In this document: piece by piece, positions 28,201 through 40,145 of the stretch
How the letters are laid out: every line of letters begins with the position of its first letter
Numbering within the stretch: the stretch's first letter is position 1
Assembly: GCF_003254395.2 (NCBI RefSeq)
Contig: NC_037645.1
Span: 6,700,906-6,764,905, forward strand
Length of the DNA stretch: 64,000 bases
Direction: 5' to 3'
DNA from: Apis mellifera
Lineage: Eukaryota > Arthropoda > Insecta > Hymenoptera > Apidae
Made by a program: the position numbers and the translations under genes
The notes under the pieces: model-generated
What the model was told of the DNA's origin: nothing
Databases searched by the model: none
What the model saw: only the letters and a program-made list of their open reading frames with translations

Positions 28201-31200
28201 GCGATTGATTGCCAGTATATTGTACTGTACGGGATTGAGTTGAACCGCGAGTCAATACCTCCCTATGAATATTTCTCTTTGTGTGTGATTTTGCGCGAAA
28301 CTATTGTAAAAACGATCTGTAAAATGAGAGAGAGAGAAGATTGGACATATCGCGTTTTTCATTGCCACGTTCAATTCTATCCTAGAATTATGAAATAAAG
28401 TTTAACTTTGAAGACCGCTGACATGGGAGAAATTGCGTGTCTCTTTTTGTCATCGAAGGCTCTATTGCCACGACCCCAGAAGTCGGGACATGCGATACCA
28501 CTTGCCCTTTCCGCAATGGCCAATGGTAGCAGGTAGCCAATGCGGCTGGCATATTGCTGGCTTCGTTTATGGGACGGTGTACGATTTCCTGTAAAGCAAT
28601 ACCGAGGCAAAATTAAGCGACTCTCCAGACACCGAGGGGGCTATCTCGATGACACCTGCGAAATTCTCTTTTTTTTCTATTCCTTTTTTTTTTCTTTTTT
28701 CCCCACATTTTTACTCTCCTCGATGTTTCCTCGACTTCTCTTCCGTCCATTCGTCGTCCCTCTATCTTTCCATCTATTCCCCTTTCATTTCTCGTTTCAC
28801 CGACCCTTCGACGAAAAGGCTTCCTCGGGGACACTATCCTGGAGAGATCCAATTGTTCACATGGATTTCTCGTTCTTCTTTTTTTTTTTTTTTTTCCTCT
28901 CTCCTCGATTCGATACGCGCACGTCTGATCGCTTTAAAGCCACTCTTGTGGATTAAGATCGCAATATGGGATGACTTTATATATACCACTACATATATAA
29001 TCCAATAGATTTGTTCGTTCTGATTTGAAGCCAGTCGACAACAGGAGGAGCCCGTTTATCGTGTCGATTTGATAGGTTAATTAGCATCTTGTCAAGAGCG
29101 AGGAAAGTGATTTAATCAGGTCGACCGTATAAAAGAGATTCAGAGATTCTTTATGATACATGTAGTACACTAGATTTTTATTTTTGATGTCAATGACAAA
29201 GAGAATTAGTTGCGAGTAATTCTGTATCCACTTGTATATTAATTCCTGGCGATTAATGAAAGGTTCTGTTAATAAGTTCTGTTAAAGGTTTTGTTAATAT
29301 TTGTGATATGTATATTTGTGATGTATATGTATTGATACAACCAAATTTGAGAGTAGACAGAGTGCATTAGAAACACTGGAGCAAGTGTTAGTCTCTCCTT
29401 GTCTCTCCCTGGCTCTTCCTGGCTCTCCCCGGCTCTCCCCGGCTCTCCCCGGCTCTCCCCGGCTCTCCCCGGTTCTCCCCGAACGTCCCTCGATTTAATG
29501 ACTCTTAACGAAGATTCCGATACTCGACACACCCTCACGTGCCAAATCCACTGCGAAAAAAAAGCCCTCTGAGACTAGATTGAAATCAGAATCCAAATAA
29601 GCAGAGTGACAAGTTCCGTGTAGGTTAGACCCGATTAAACGACTTCCCGCAAAAGTTTATTTTGTCAAAGGGGGTCAGAATAATAAGGGTAGTAAATCAA
29701 AAGGAAAATCAGTTTTTCCATCAACGACCAATTGAGAATCAATTACAATTGATATACCCATTTCCACTTTCCGCAAGTAGAGAATAGGCTTTTCTCGGTA
29801 GCATAATTGATAGAATTTTGAGAGGATTTTGATCCAGCATAGACCAATGTTCACCATTTATCAATCAAAATCGAAATTGCTTCGCGTTCGTTGCCCGGAA
29901 TATTGCTGTTAAGGAGGAACGTCGTCGTCGACCTAATTAACGACGAAGTCGAAGGCATACCGATTCTTCCTCTTTCTCTCTCTCTCTCTATCTCTCTATC
30001 TCCATCTCTATCTCTATCTCCCTTAAAGTTAAAGTGCTCGCGCGATCTAGACTCGATAAAAGCGAACCCAATGCGCCCTTACTCATCTGGTTACCAATAC
30101 AGAAGCGAGCCTGGAGCAACGGCGTGACACGGTACAGGCGCCGAGACGCGTGCAACGACTGACTCACAGAACAAATCAGACCCCCTGCCGTTCAATATGC
30201 ATGAGTTATCATTCGTAACGGAACAGGAATGAATCATATTCGCGATGTTCTCAGCCACCACTCGTTATTTCGCTAGGCTAACCCTGCCTTTCCTTCCAAA
30301 GCGACAATCCCCTTTCCGGGGGTTGGCTTACTAGGACCTTTTTTTTTTCACAACCACGCGACTTTCAGTTTCGACTTCTTCTTTCGTCTATCGAGGGTGA
30401 GAGTATTTGCCGTTAGGGTGGAGGATCGAAATAGAACTTTCCTTTTGCTTATGCGGCACCAGGATTGATTCTACGACGAGGAGAACCAAATTTCTCGACG
30501 TAGCGTCGCCAAGAAATTTTCAATTTCATGGCGATGTCTTTTATATAATAGGATACTCTTTTGCAATCTTTAAATAATATATCATTTGAATATTAACAAT
30601 TAAAATTTTTCTACTGTTAATGTATGCAATATATATATAAATATACACGTGTTCTTCGTCGTCAATTATTTAAATTAATATGTGAAATAAAGCTTTTTTT
30701 TTTTTTTTAAGCATTTGCTCCATTTTAAAAGAAGACTCGATGTTTCTATGGGTAAAGTCAAGATCCAAATGAAAGGAAATACAGAGTGAAATAATGGCGA
30801 CGGTGGCACACAGTGACAGGCGTCAAAGAAACGTCTAATGTTTTTACAGTTCCGTATCTTTTCTCCTCCCAGTAGCCGACTTTCCTTTTTTTCCACTCTC
30901 TCCCTTCTACCTCTTCCACCCTCTTTTCACTCTCCCGCTCGTTATCGAGCCTTCTTATCTCTCTTTCATTCTTTCCTTCGTAGTCTTCACACTTATCACG
31001 GTTTTCTTCCCTTTTCCCTTTCACTGCCAACGCCACGCCATTTACATCACTATTCACGTCAGCCTTACCCTTCTTTCTTATCGTCCTCTCCCTTTCTGTC
31101 TCCTATAATAACCACTCTCACGTTCGTCATCTCTCTCAGACTACCGCTGCGATTTCTTTCTTTTTTTTTTTCTTTTTCTTTTCTTTTCTTTGACCATCGT

Positions 31201-34200
31201 ACCACCCCTCTGCCGACACTCCGTGGATTCAACGAAAGGCAACCCTTTGTCGATCCAAGAGCACCTACGGTGCAAAGTAACAAGCGATTTCCAGACCGAT
31301 GGAAAAATATTTGTTCTCGAGCCATCCTGCCTTTTTCGTGTAAAAAAATATCCGCAATTTTAAATACGACTCAATTCGAGAACGTAAAACTGTTCTAGAG
31401 AATTTAATCGCAGTCTGTGTAGATTTCATTGAATCCTTTCTGCACTGGTTATAATAGTTGCCAAATTTGGTTTCATAGACCATTGTTTTTCTTAAATCTC
31501 TCCACTAGTCTAGTATATTTCGTTACAAGTTAATCTGTACAGATTAATATTAGTTCAGTAATAATGTATTATGGTCATTATATGTTGCTAATTAACTAGG
31601 AAATCTAACTATATATAATCATAAAACATATATAATCAAACTATTATCATTATACACGATTTAGGTATAAATCCTATTATTCTTAATAGAAAATATCTTC
31701 TCTCCTAATAATAATCCATATCGTTTCAGAGTTTGTCATAATTGTCTGAACATTTCTAACTCTTAAATATAAACATAATTAACCATCAACTTACGAAAAA
31801 AAATAATACTGGAATATTCGTCGGATTTTATGTAGCTATTTTTGTAGGCGAAAAAAGAGTCAGAAAACGAGAACAACACACGTCAGAGTGAAAAGAAAAG
31901 TTGTTACGCATCAACCAGAAACAAAGCCGCAATTCCGCGCTAGTTGCGAGGCGACAACTTGCTCGGTGGAAAAATTCTGCGTGTTGCCGCAACGTGGCGC
32001 TACGATCGATGCATCAACGGCGCCGGTTCCGCGCCGATAAAAGTGGCCCGCCCCAGGCATTCGTGGAATAATTGGATCGGTTTTTGCAGCTGTGAATCAC
32101 GACCCTCGACAATTGGAGGAACAAGACCTTTTTCTACTCACGCCACGCGACTTTTCCGGGCCAGATACCACGGCTCGCTAGGTTTCACTATCTTTTCTTC
32201 AAAGGATGCCACTTTTTCTCATCGAGAATACCCCACATGGTCCCATTCCATCGTTTGCTTTATCTTTTGTTCCACTATCTTTTGATTCTCTATAATCTTT
32301 ATTTTAAATTTTGCGATCATCAAAAATTTTTGAAATAGAATTGAAAAGACAGTGAGAATTTTAGATTAGATATTTAATATAATATTAGATAATTAGATAT
32401 TTCGTGAATTTTAGAGATATAATAATTAATTGTATTAAAAAAAATTATAAGTTTAATTTATAAATACAAACATACATACAAACATAATACAAACATAAAT
32501 ATAAAAAGATTTTAATATTCAATTGAAATTTTATAATAATTAATTATAAATAACAATGATGTATAATAATGATTTGCATAATAAGATTAAGATCTCTAAT
32601 GAGATCTTAATAAAAAAAATTGTTAAAATAAAATCAATATGTTATATATATAATCTTGATTAAATTTCAACAATGAGAGCCTAATAAAAAGAGGCACATA
32701 TTACATGATATATATGCATATGATAAATATTAAAAGCGTAATCAATTATCAGATTGATTAACTTTTAAGTTATTTTCTTTAATGAAAAACGATGGTCGGT
32801 AAAATAGGTCACTCGATAAAAGATAATTGTTTTTTTTCCACAGAGGATGTAGAGGGTGTTCTAATTTAATTTTAGTAATTTTACGGCAATCTGTAGTGTC
32901 GTTTAGGGATATTAACTCGCGGCAGTAAAGAATGGTGTACTATTTTATCGACAGAACAGGAAAAAAATGTTCGAAATTCGTTTCTATGAACTTTTCTTTT
33001 TTTAACTTATTATAAAGCACAAGTAAAAAAATTACACGCTCTATGAATTGGAGAATTCTCGAGTAGAACAAAATCGTTGGAGGAACAACAATTGAAGGGA
33101 GGAAAAAAAAAAAAATGTTTCTAGACTCGGTTTTAGATTAAAGTGTCTTGCATTTACACGAATGTTGAGATTTCCTCTTTCTGTTCTGGAGCACCTGACA
33201 ATGATTCTTCCTCTGCTACGACAGAAGATAATTCTCTTTGTTGCAAAGTGTGCCCTTAATGTCGGCCGATTCTGAAGTTAATGCCCGTCGCGTTTAAAAG
33301 TAATGGGGCTAAAAAAGTCGAGGAAAATGAAATCGAAGCGTGCCGCGAGATAAGCGACAGGAATAGCTCTTTATCCTTTTATTTCTCTCATAATTCCTTG
33401 CAAACTCTCTCTTTCTCCCTCATTTTATAAAGGTACAGCGACGAATTGCATAAATCGCATAAATTGATATTACGTTCGTGTTTTACAAAATCTAAAGAAA
33501 TTAGCATAGATTATATTCTTATGGTAGTAACAATTCTTTTAGAATTATTTTGATAATGAATATTTTTCTAATGAATTTATTAAAAAAAAATCAAAGTAAT
33601 TTATTCAAAATCAAGTCAAATAGTTTTTGGTAAAAACAATATTATTAGAATAAAGTTAATAAGTTTATTGAATTAAATTTTATTTTATTATTCTATACTT
33701 TTGCAATTGATAAATATGCTTTAAAATTTATATTAATATAGTACATAGATATAAATAATGAAATGTAAAATCAAATTGTAATTTGTAAACATATAATTAT
33801 TTCGATTATCATTTAAATAATTTTAAATAAATATTATTTAGAAATTAAATATATTAGAGAATTAAATTATAGAATTTAATGTACGATATATTTTTAAAGT
33901 ATTCATATAAATATTTCAATCATTTTAAAGGAACATAACAAAGAAAAAGATGAATTATATTTTCATTTTCTGAAATTGCCTCTGGGAACGAACCATTGTT
34001 CATGCTAAAAGCGTCTGTTCCATAAACTGTTAATATTGCAAATTAATTCAAAATATCAAAACAGAAGCTGATGAATCAATAGTTTGTTCAAGCTATGTCA
34101 AATAACATAAATTCAGTAACCAAGATATGATAGTAATTGGCATTTAATTGCCATCAATTCTAATTAACATTATAAAATAATTACAATTTACCATCGAATA

Positions 34201-37200
34201 TTTCCCGGAAAAATTACATTTCCTAAAATTCATATCCTTGTTAAATTTAATTTATATTGTGATATTTATAATATTTAATATAAAATATTTATTATCTTTT
34301 CTGCTAACGTATATTATTTCTTCTTCAGATTAAAATATCATGTTTCGGATATCTTATCGTTAAAAAAAAATCTCAGTATTTGATTTCCCAGGTATAAATT
34401 CTCGTTTTATCAGTAACACTAATTACTATCCATGCTAATTAGCAATTCATTTTCATCCATTTTCAATATCGTTTCATCGAGATACAGGGACGTGTGAGAA
34501 ACACACGTTCGAGCGGGAATGAAAATTCGTTCGAAAATGAAAATATCCCAGTTACTGTTCTCTGTTTTCCATTCGAGAAATACATTCGGCAGAAGCTTCC
34601 CCACAACCTTTTTCAGGGAACGATCGCGTGCACGGTTACGAGGACGATCTCGTGGAAAACTCGAAGCTCGGAAAAACGTTGCATCGGATCAACGGAAGGT
34701 TAAAAGGCAATTCGATGGAATTGTTCTCTCGTTGTTCGAAACGGTGCACAAACACGCGTGAGAATGGCTTCACATTCCCAACGTCGAACGATTCATTGGC
34801 CGACACGATTATCGCTGTCACGCTTCGATTCCCGCGCTCTCTGGAGTTTTCTCTTTGAAGCTTCGAGAATTTGTAAGTCCTTTCTGCCATCTCTATTCTC
34901 CACAAACGATTTATAGAGACGATAAGTTTGTTTTAGAAAATGATAGGTGTAATAAAGAAATCTGATACTCTTGTCTTTTGTAATGATATAGATCCAAGGA
35001 GTATCAAGTTATACAAACCTCTAATTTCTGTTAAATTTTAGGAAAAAGATAGAGTGATTTAGATATGATGTAGAGCAGAGGTTAACTCAAGTTTGATTTA
35101 GATATAATAAACTTAATCCAAATCCTTGGATTTGATATTTTAATCCAAATCAAACTTAAATCTAGATCTATTAAATTTAGGTTTAATCCAGTTCTAGTGT
35201 ATGCTTATTATTTTCATTTATTAGACCCAATTATTTTATTTACAGGCTTAATTTAAAATTGATATTCAAAAGATATATAATATCTTTATAAAAAATATAT
35301 AATATTTTATTCTTTTCTAAAATTAATAAAAATTTAACTCAAATTTAATTTAATGCATATTATTACAATCTAGATTTAATCTATAAGTATGTTTTAATAA
35401 GGAATTGATATTATAACCTATATTATAACCTATAATTTACTAATCCAATTGTAATATTGTAATTCATATTATTTAGCTTAATTTCTTGATTTCTAATTCA
35501 ATTTTAATATATATTGACATTAAATTTTCAAATTATTCTTATTGATTATTTTCCAGTTAATTTCCTGTTTGATTTCAGATACGGTTGCGTTGAGAATGCT
35601 GGAACTGGTGGTACCGCAGCACGTAGTCCGTGGTCAAAATATCAAGTTAGAATGCAACTTCAATCTAGACGGTGAAACGTTGTACTCGGTGAAATGGTAC
35701 AAAGACGGAAACGAGTTCTATCGATACGTACCACAGGAAAGGCCGCCTGTGCTCGTTTTTCAGCTGCCAGGTGTCACGGCGAACGTAAGAATCATATTGT
35801 ATTGATTTTTTTCCCTTGTCTCGTGCCATTGCACCCCCTTACATCGTGGTGCTTTCTATTTAAAGATCCTTGCTTCTCATTTTTATCGCGTATCATTGCC
35901 CGGCTTCCTTTTAAACCTGTCCGTTTCCGGTGTATCTAATTTCACCAGAATTTTTATCTTTGGCGAGTAGAATTTAAAAATATCAGAAGCATCGACTTTC
36001 CATCCAATTTTATCTATATGGAATATTTTGGAACGCTAATTTTCTAAAATTCTGAAAATTAGAATTTGTTAATTATATTTATTTTATTTTTTTTATTAAA
36101 AAATATTTTTTGTAATTGTAAAATTATAAGTATAATATATAATATATAAGTATAATATACTTATATAAATATATAAGTATTTAATACAAATATTTAATAC
36201 AAAAATACTAACTGATTAATAATGTAATCAAATTATAATACCATAAGATTAATGTTTTTAATTAATGATAATTTTTTAGCAAATATATAATGTTACTAGG
36301 AAGAATTCATTAGTATATAAGAGGTTAGAATTATAATAGTTAAATGATTCGAGGAATGGTATAAGTTTAATTAATTAGTTCAAGAAGATACAAAGAGAAC
36401 CATTTTCTTTTCTAGATTCACAATTCGACCGAAAGATCGGTCGTTCTCCATTCTGTGAATTTAATGAGTACTGGAAGATACAGATGTGAAGTGTTAGCGG
36501 AGGCGCCATATTTCCAAACGGTTTCCGATCACTCGGACATGCTGGTAGTGGGTAAGAAACGTTTATAAATCGTTGCATCGATTGATATTTCCTTCACAAG
36601 CAGGAAGTGTTTTTTTCTCAACCTAACAAAAATACCAACCATCTTTTCTCTGTTGGACCTACTGTGACAGGTCCATAGAGATTTACCATTAGTTCCATTC
36701 CATTTACCATTGAGAAAAATAAATCAATTTTAAGTTATATTTTTTCTTTAAAAAAAAAAAAAAATTTATATTGTGGAAGAAAAGTTAATATAATTTTAAT
36801 AATGGAGCATGATATTAAAATTACAAGATTAATTAGATTGAATTCAGATTTTATATTCTGATAATTTTAATATTAAATTTAATATTAATTTTATTTCATA
36901 TTACCATTAATAATTTTTTTTATGGTATGGCTAGTAGAAATTGTAAAATTTTATTCCATTTCTAAAAAAAATTTATGCACTTTTCTAAATATCAAAATAA
37001 TTGTACGAATTACACACATTTACCATTCAAAAAATAAAAGAAAGATTTTAAAATGATAAAATAATGATTTGAAAATTATAAAATAATTTAAAAACGAAAA
37101 TATCAAAAAGAAAAAACTAAATTAAGAGTAATAATTCTTTGAAATAATTTTTTGTTATGTTTTTCTTTAATAATTTTTTCTTATTCTTATAATTTTAATA

Positions 37201-40145
37201 ATAAAAAGTAATTTAAAAGTAATTGTAACGAAAGATTGTAACAAATTGCAGCTCTGCCGGAAGACGGTCCTATTATCACTGGTAGACCAGGAAGACATCG
37301 TTATCAAGTCGGTGATGTGGTTCGGTTCAATTGCACTTCGGCGAAATCGAAACCAGCTGCCATACTCAGCTGGTTCATCAACGGGGAGCCTGTAAGTGAC
37401 TTAAAAACGTGGCGGTGTTAAATCGTTCATGCTTGTCAGAATGTTGTGAAATTCTGTGACATTTCTTTTATCCTTACTTTTATCCCTGTAATTGCACCAC
37501 CTGCCACCAGTCAAGTTCAAATTCTTCCATTGTCCGTTATTCTTGCCCTTGCCACAAATATTGATTTTCAGAAGAACAAATATAGTGTGATGTTGCATCA
37601 GGCAAAGATGTTGTGTTAATTGGACAAGCGATGCGGATCGTTTAAAGCGACTAATTGAAGTGTTATAAATGGTGTGGCAGCGCTGTAAATTCATTCCATC
37701 AGAACCACTTATGGATACCATTATATGATTACTTGGAGATAGAGATATTAAGAAAAAATTCTCAGAATTTTATTCTTGAAAATATTATAATTTTCTAAAG
37801 ATTATGAATATAGAATATTCATTTTTATGTTCAAAAGAGAGATTAAAAATGAATTTGAAATTGAAATGAAAAACAATTTTTTTTATCCAAAAATATCAGT
37901 TTAAATTTCTATAAAAAGTTAAATGATTAAAATATTGAAAAATTGTATTTATTATGTTGCAAGAAATTATATGCCCAATATTTAAATAAAATGGGACAAC
38001 TTCGTTAAAGTCCTTAGTCAAAGTTTCAAGTTCTTATCTCCTCGCATTTCTGTCAATTCCTTTGCGCAGAAAGCCAAAACATGCTTACCTTAACTTTGAC
38101 TAATTTTATGATCTCTACGTATATCCTGACCCATATTATTTAACCCGGATATTCTTGTTCATCACTTTTCAATAAATATTAAACATAAATATTTTAACAC
38201 TTCATTCAATTCGCTATTCTCTTTTGACCTGAATCCAAAGCCTCTCTGTGAAAAGAACATTCTATAGAAACCTTTTATAGTCACATAATAGATTCTTATA
38301 CGTCCATCGTCCGTTATATTACCAATTATCCAATCCAGATTTTGGTTAAACATTTGTTAATAAATTAATTCTGTCCTCTCGCATGTCAATTATTTTTTTC
38401 AAAATCTGTTGAAGCGCAATCCAATTCCATCAAATGTGATGTGACACGATAACTTGACAAGTCTCGCTCGTTCAAGCGAAATCATAAATGCTTTTATTCT
38501 TCTTAAACGCGTAGTACATGAGAAACAATCATTTGGTTTTATTTTTTTTCCTGTTTTTTTTTTCTTTTTTTTTTTTTAACTCAGGTTGACACGCAATACT
38601 TGAGAGGGCCTCACATCACCGAGGTGGATCGTGAGGGTTTGGAAACGGCTGTGCTAGGTCTGGAGTTTCGTCTGCGTACGAAGCACTTCAAGAGGGGTGA
38701 TCTGAAGATCAAATGCCTGGCAACGATAGCGACTGTATATTGGAAATCGAACGAGCTCAGCATAGAGGGTGAAAGGCCCCTCAAGATGCCCGTTATGGAG
38801 AGCAGGGAGACAAGGGCGCAAGGCCATACGCATGCGGAACATATCTTAGGAGGTAAGAAAATGATACGTATAAATATATATGTGAATATAAATATGATTG
38901 ATTTTCAACTTTTTTTGCATTATATTTTAATACGTTTATGACGTTATGATTTGAAGTGGACATCTCTAAGACACATGCTCTCTGGAATATGTATTTAAAT
39001 TATCCCGTATGATATTTCTCAAAGTAAAGTCATAAAAAAGTTATTCCTCTGGACGAAAAGCATCAAAAATGTAGAACGACGGTTTTTCGTGGGAGCTTCT
39101 ATTTTGAAGGAAAAGCACTTTGAAGAGATCGCTTAAGGACGCGTGCACTTGGCGGAGGAGATTCAGTGGTTCTCATTTTTCATTTTCTATGGATCCTGTA
39201 TAAAAAATATGTTCAAAATAGATTAATTTATTATATGATTTATTTATTACGAAAATTAATATATATTGATAAAAAAAGGCATTGTTAATAACAAAAATCA
39301 TAATTGATAATTTATCAAATATTGATAAAGAAGAAAGATATCATAGAAATATGCTAAATTCTTTCCAATAACATGAAAATCACTGATATATTATTTGAAG
39401 TCCTCATATGATAAATTTATGGATGGTAATAGTTATATAAATTTCTCAATATAAATATATTTCACATTTTCATCATATTCTTTAATAATATATTTATAAC
39501 TTATTATTTCATATTAGATTGTAGTAAATAATTTTATATTCGTAGAAATAATATCATATATTATATAAGAATAAAAATTATATATTATTAAAGTTTAAAA
39601 ATTTGTTGTATTCAAATTTAAATTTGAATTAAAATGGTAATTATTTTGATAATTTCTATATAATCTTAATTATCTTAAATTTTCTAAAATATGTGTTAAT
39701 CTATCTTCAGTTCCAAACGGATATTTTCTTCTGGAAAAAAGAATCAAATAAATGATCCCAAACTACTGAAACATTAATTATCAAGATCGATGCCAAGAAA
39801 AAAAATCCATTTATCCACGTAGAAATATCGCAGCGAAATATCATTAAAAAAATTGTGACAACGAATCAGAGGCATATTCGTTTGCCGACAATTTGCTGAC
39901 TTATGGATACATGTGCGATGTCAGTAAACTTGTATATCAGTAACTGTGAATGCAACTCCCTCGCCAATATCGATTGAATTAAAGCCAGGATATATTTCAA
40001 TTTTTTCATGCCTTTTTTTTTTTTTATTCATATACTTTTTTTCGTTATTCATATACTACTTTTAATTTATGTTTCAGGAAGCGGAAGCAACATGTTAGCA
40101 CCATGCATCTTCCTTCTGATGACAAGTATATTAATTCTACGATAA
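10877..40145 (+). CDS. beat-like: Beaten path (beat)-family Ig-domain, GPI-anchored adhesion protein
   Basis: Coding exons are 10877-10931, 35579-35784, 36416-36551, 37252-37391, 38585-38852 and 40078-40145. All introns are GT-AG and the phases join without a break (873 nt, 290 residues). Order of the protein: a short signal peptide (residues 1 to about 22), Ig domain 1 (Cys44-Cys111, with WYKDGNEFYRY and the STGRYRCEV F-strand motif), Ig domain 2 (Cys160-Cys223, with LSWFINGEP and DREGLETAVLGLEFR), then a linker and a hydrophobic C-terminal tail after GGSGSN. The tail has no basic cytoplasmic end, which fits GPI attachment. In flies the Beat family binds Side-family receptors and controls motor-axon defasciculation and synaptic partner choice. 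The domain pair and the YVPQERPP and GLETAVLGL stretches place it in this family; the exact paralogue (I-VII) is not resolved. The 24.6-kb first intron is typical of neuronal adhesion genes. Poly(A) signal candidates AATAAA lie at 40312 and 41223. The gene is convergent with RNase H2A. Domain calls are secure; exon 1 is an inference. Confidence 0.88.
17152..17255. other. MicroRNA-like imperfect hairpin
   Basis: CATGGTAAT (17159-17167) pairs perfectly with ATTACCATG (17220-17228). GAGTCACT (17173-17180) pairs perfectly with AGTGACTC (17209-17216). A 5-nt by 3-nt internal loop separates the two stems, and the terminal loop is 28 nt. ACGTG at 17152 and CACGT at 17251 could add a basal stem across an uneven bulge. 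Stem length fits a pre-microRNA but no known family was recognised. Either strand could fold this way. Confidence 0.4.
18355..18374 (+). other. Potential G-quadruplex
   Basis: Runs of 6, 3, 3 and 5 G residues are separated by single A residues. This meets the classical four-run G-quadruplex pattern with one-base loops, which are the most stable type. It lies in the beat-like first intron on the sense strand. Confidence 0.5.
20105..20131 (+). repeat. A27 homopolymer facing an upstream T19 run
   Basis: An uninterrupted run of 27 A lies about 80 nt downstream of a T19 run at 20006-20024. The two are in inverted orientation and could pair. No gene-like sequence lies between them, so this is low-complexity DNA rather than a recognisable retrocopy. 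Confidence 0.8.
20461..20780. other. GC-rich non-coding island in the beat-like first intron
   Basis: About 320 nt with GC content clearly above the flanks, CpG-containing and without an open frame resembling any family. It carries a palindrome GGATTAATCC at 20567-20576, made of two K50-type homeodomain cores (GGATTA) in inverted orientation. A conserved regulatory element is a reasonable inference but is not shown by the sequence. Confidence 0.35.
21089..21114. repeat. AC dinucleotide microsatellite
   Basis: A (CA)n run of about 12-13 units followed by a short (TA)n run. It is located in the beat-like first intron. Confidence 0.85.
22160..22219. repeat. AT dinucleotide microsatellite
   Basis: An uninterrupted alternation of A and T over about 60 nt. 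It is the longest simple AT repeat in the window and lies in the beat-like first intron. Confidence 0.9.
23577..23990. repeat. Three-copy tandem repeat, unit about 149 bp
   Basis: The landmark CGATAGATTGGAGTTG starts at 23596, 23745 and 23881, giving spacings of 149 and 136 bp. Each unit ends with a conserved stretch containing TAAGATGCAACAAAGGATGAG. The copies differ by small substitutions, and the last is shortened by deletions near both ends. Each unit begins with a potential stem: CTCCAA (CTTCAA in copy 3) with TTGGAG downstream, pairing being kept in copy 3 by a G-U wobble. No coding capacity was seen. Confidence 0.85.
24800..25570. repeat. Three degenerate direct repeats of about 255-290 bp
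   Basis: A segment containing GTGAACCTAACCTTAATTTT, then ACAAACGTCGAGATTAAAAT, then GTTTATTTCGAG occurs three times. Its GTGAAC landmark starts at 24884, 25175 and 25430. The first and second copies also share the octamer CCTAACCT, while the third has diverged (CTTAATCT). Between the copies lie variable blocks of ATACAATATAATTGTAC-like sequence. The array looks like an old local duplication that has decayed at different rates. Confidence 0.75.
26500..26872. repeat. CT-rich low-complexity tracts with C-run motif
   Basis: Two pyrimidine-rich tracts, about 26508-26645 and 26816-26872. In the second, four CCC runs separated by single T residues (26822-26836) would give a possible G-quadruplex on the minus strand. 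The open frames here on both strands are composition artefacts. Confidence 0.7.
29401..29480. repeat. 10-bp minisatellite, eight units
   Basis: Five perfect tandem copies of GGCTCTCCCC (29421-29470) are flanked by two degenerate copies before and one after. The minus-strand frame through it reads as repeated Gly/Glu/Arg/Ser and is a by-product of the repeat, not a gene. Confidence 0.92.
31915..32285. other. GC-rich non-coding island in the beat-like first intron
   Basis: A patch of strongly raised GC and CpG content, surrounded by AT-rich sequence. A 113-codon open frame crosses it, but its translation resembles no family and lacks domain-like patterning, so it is not called as a gene. It may be a conserved non-coding element. 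Confidence 0.35.

Larger units (their letters stand above)
10932..35578 (+). other. Giant first intron of the beat-like gene
   Basis: About 24.6 kb between the signal-peptide exon and the first Ig exon, with no other coding exon found. It contains two tandem or direct repeat arrays (23.58-23.99 kb and 24.8-25.6 kb), a 10-bp minisatellite (29.40-29.48 kb), several CT-rich pyrimidine tracts between 26.5 and 31.2 kb, AC and AT microsatellites, long A and T homopolymers, two possible G-quadruplexes and GC-rich islands near 20.46-20.78 kb and 31.92-32.20 kb. Long introns of neuronal adhesion genes commonly carry enhancers, so the GC-rich islands are reasonable regulatory candidates. That role is an inference. 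Confidence 0.65.

Noticed and set aside
29269..29538. Minus-strand frame with repeated GEPGRAGES-like peptides
   Set aside because: Direct product of the 10-bp minisatellite, not a structural protein.
30838..31398. 186-codon plus-strand open frame
   Set aside because: Composition is dominated by Ser, Leu, Phe and Pro from a CT-rich tract; no domain pattern, and an equally open frame runs on the opposite strand.
31944..32285. 113-codon open frame
   Set aside because: Explained by the GC-rich island; no recognisable domain and no codon-use signal that could be judged by eye.
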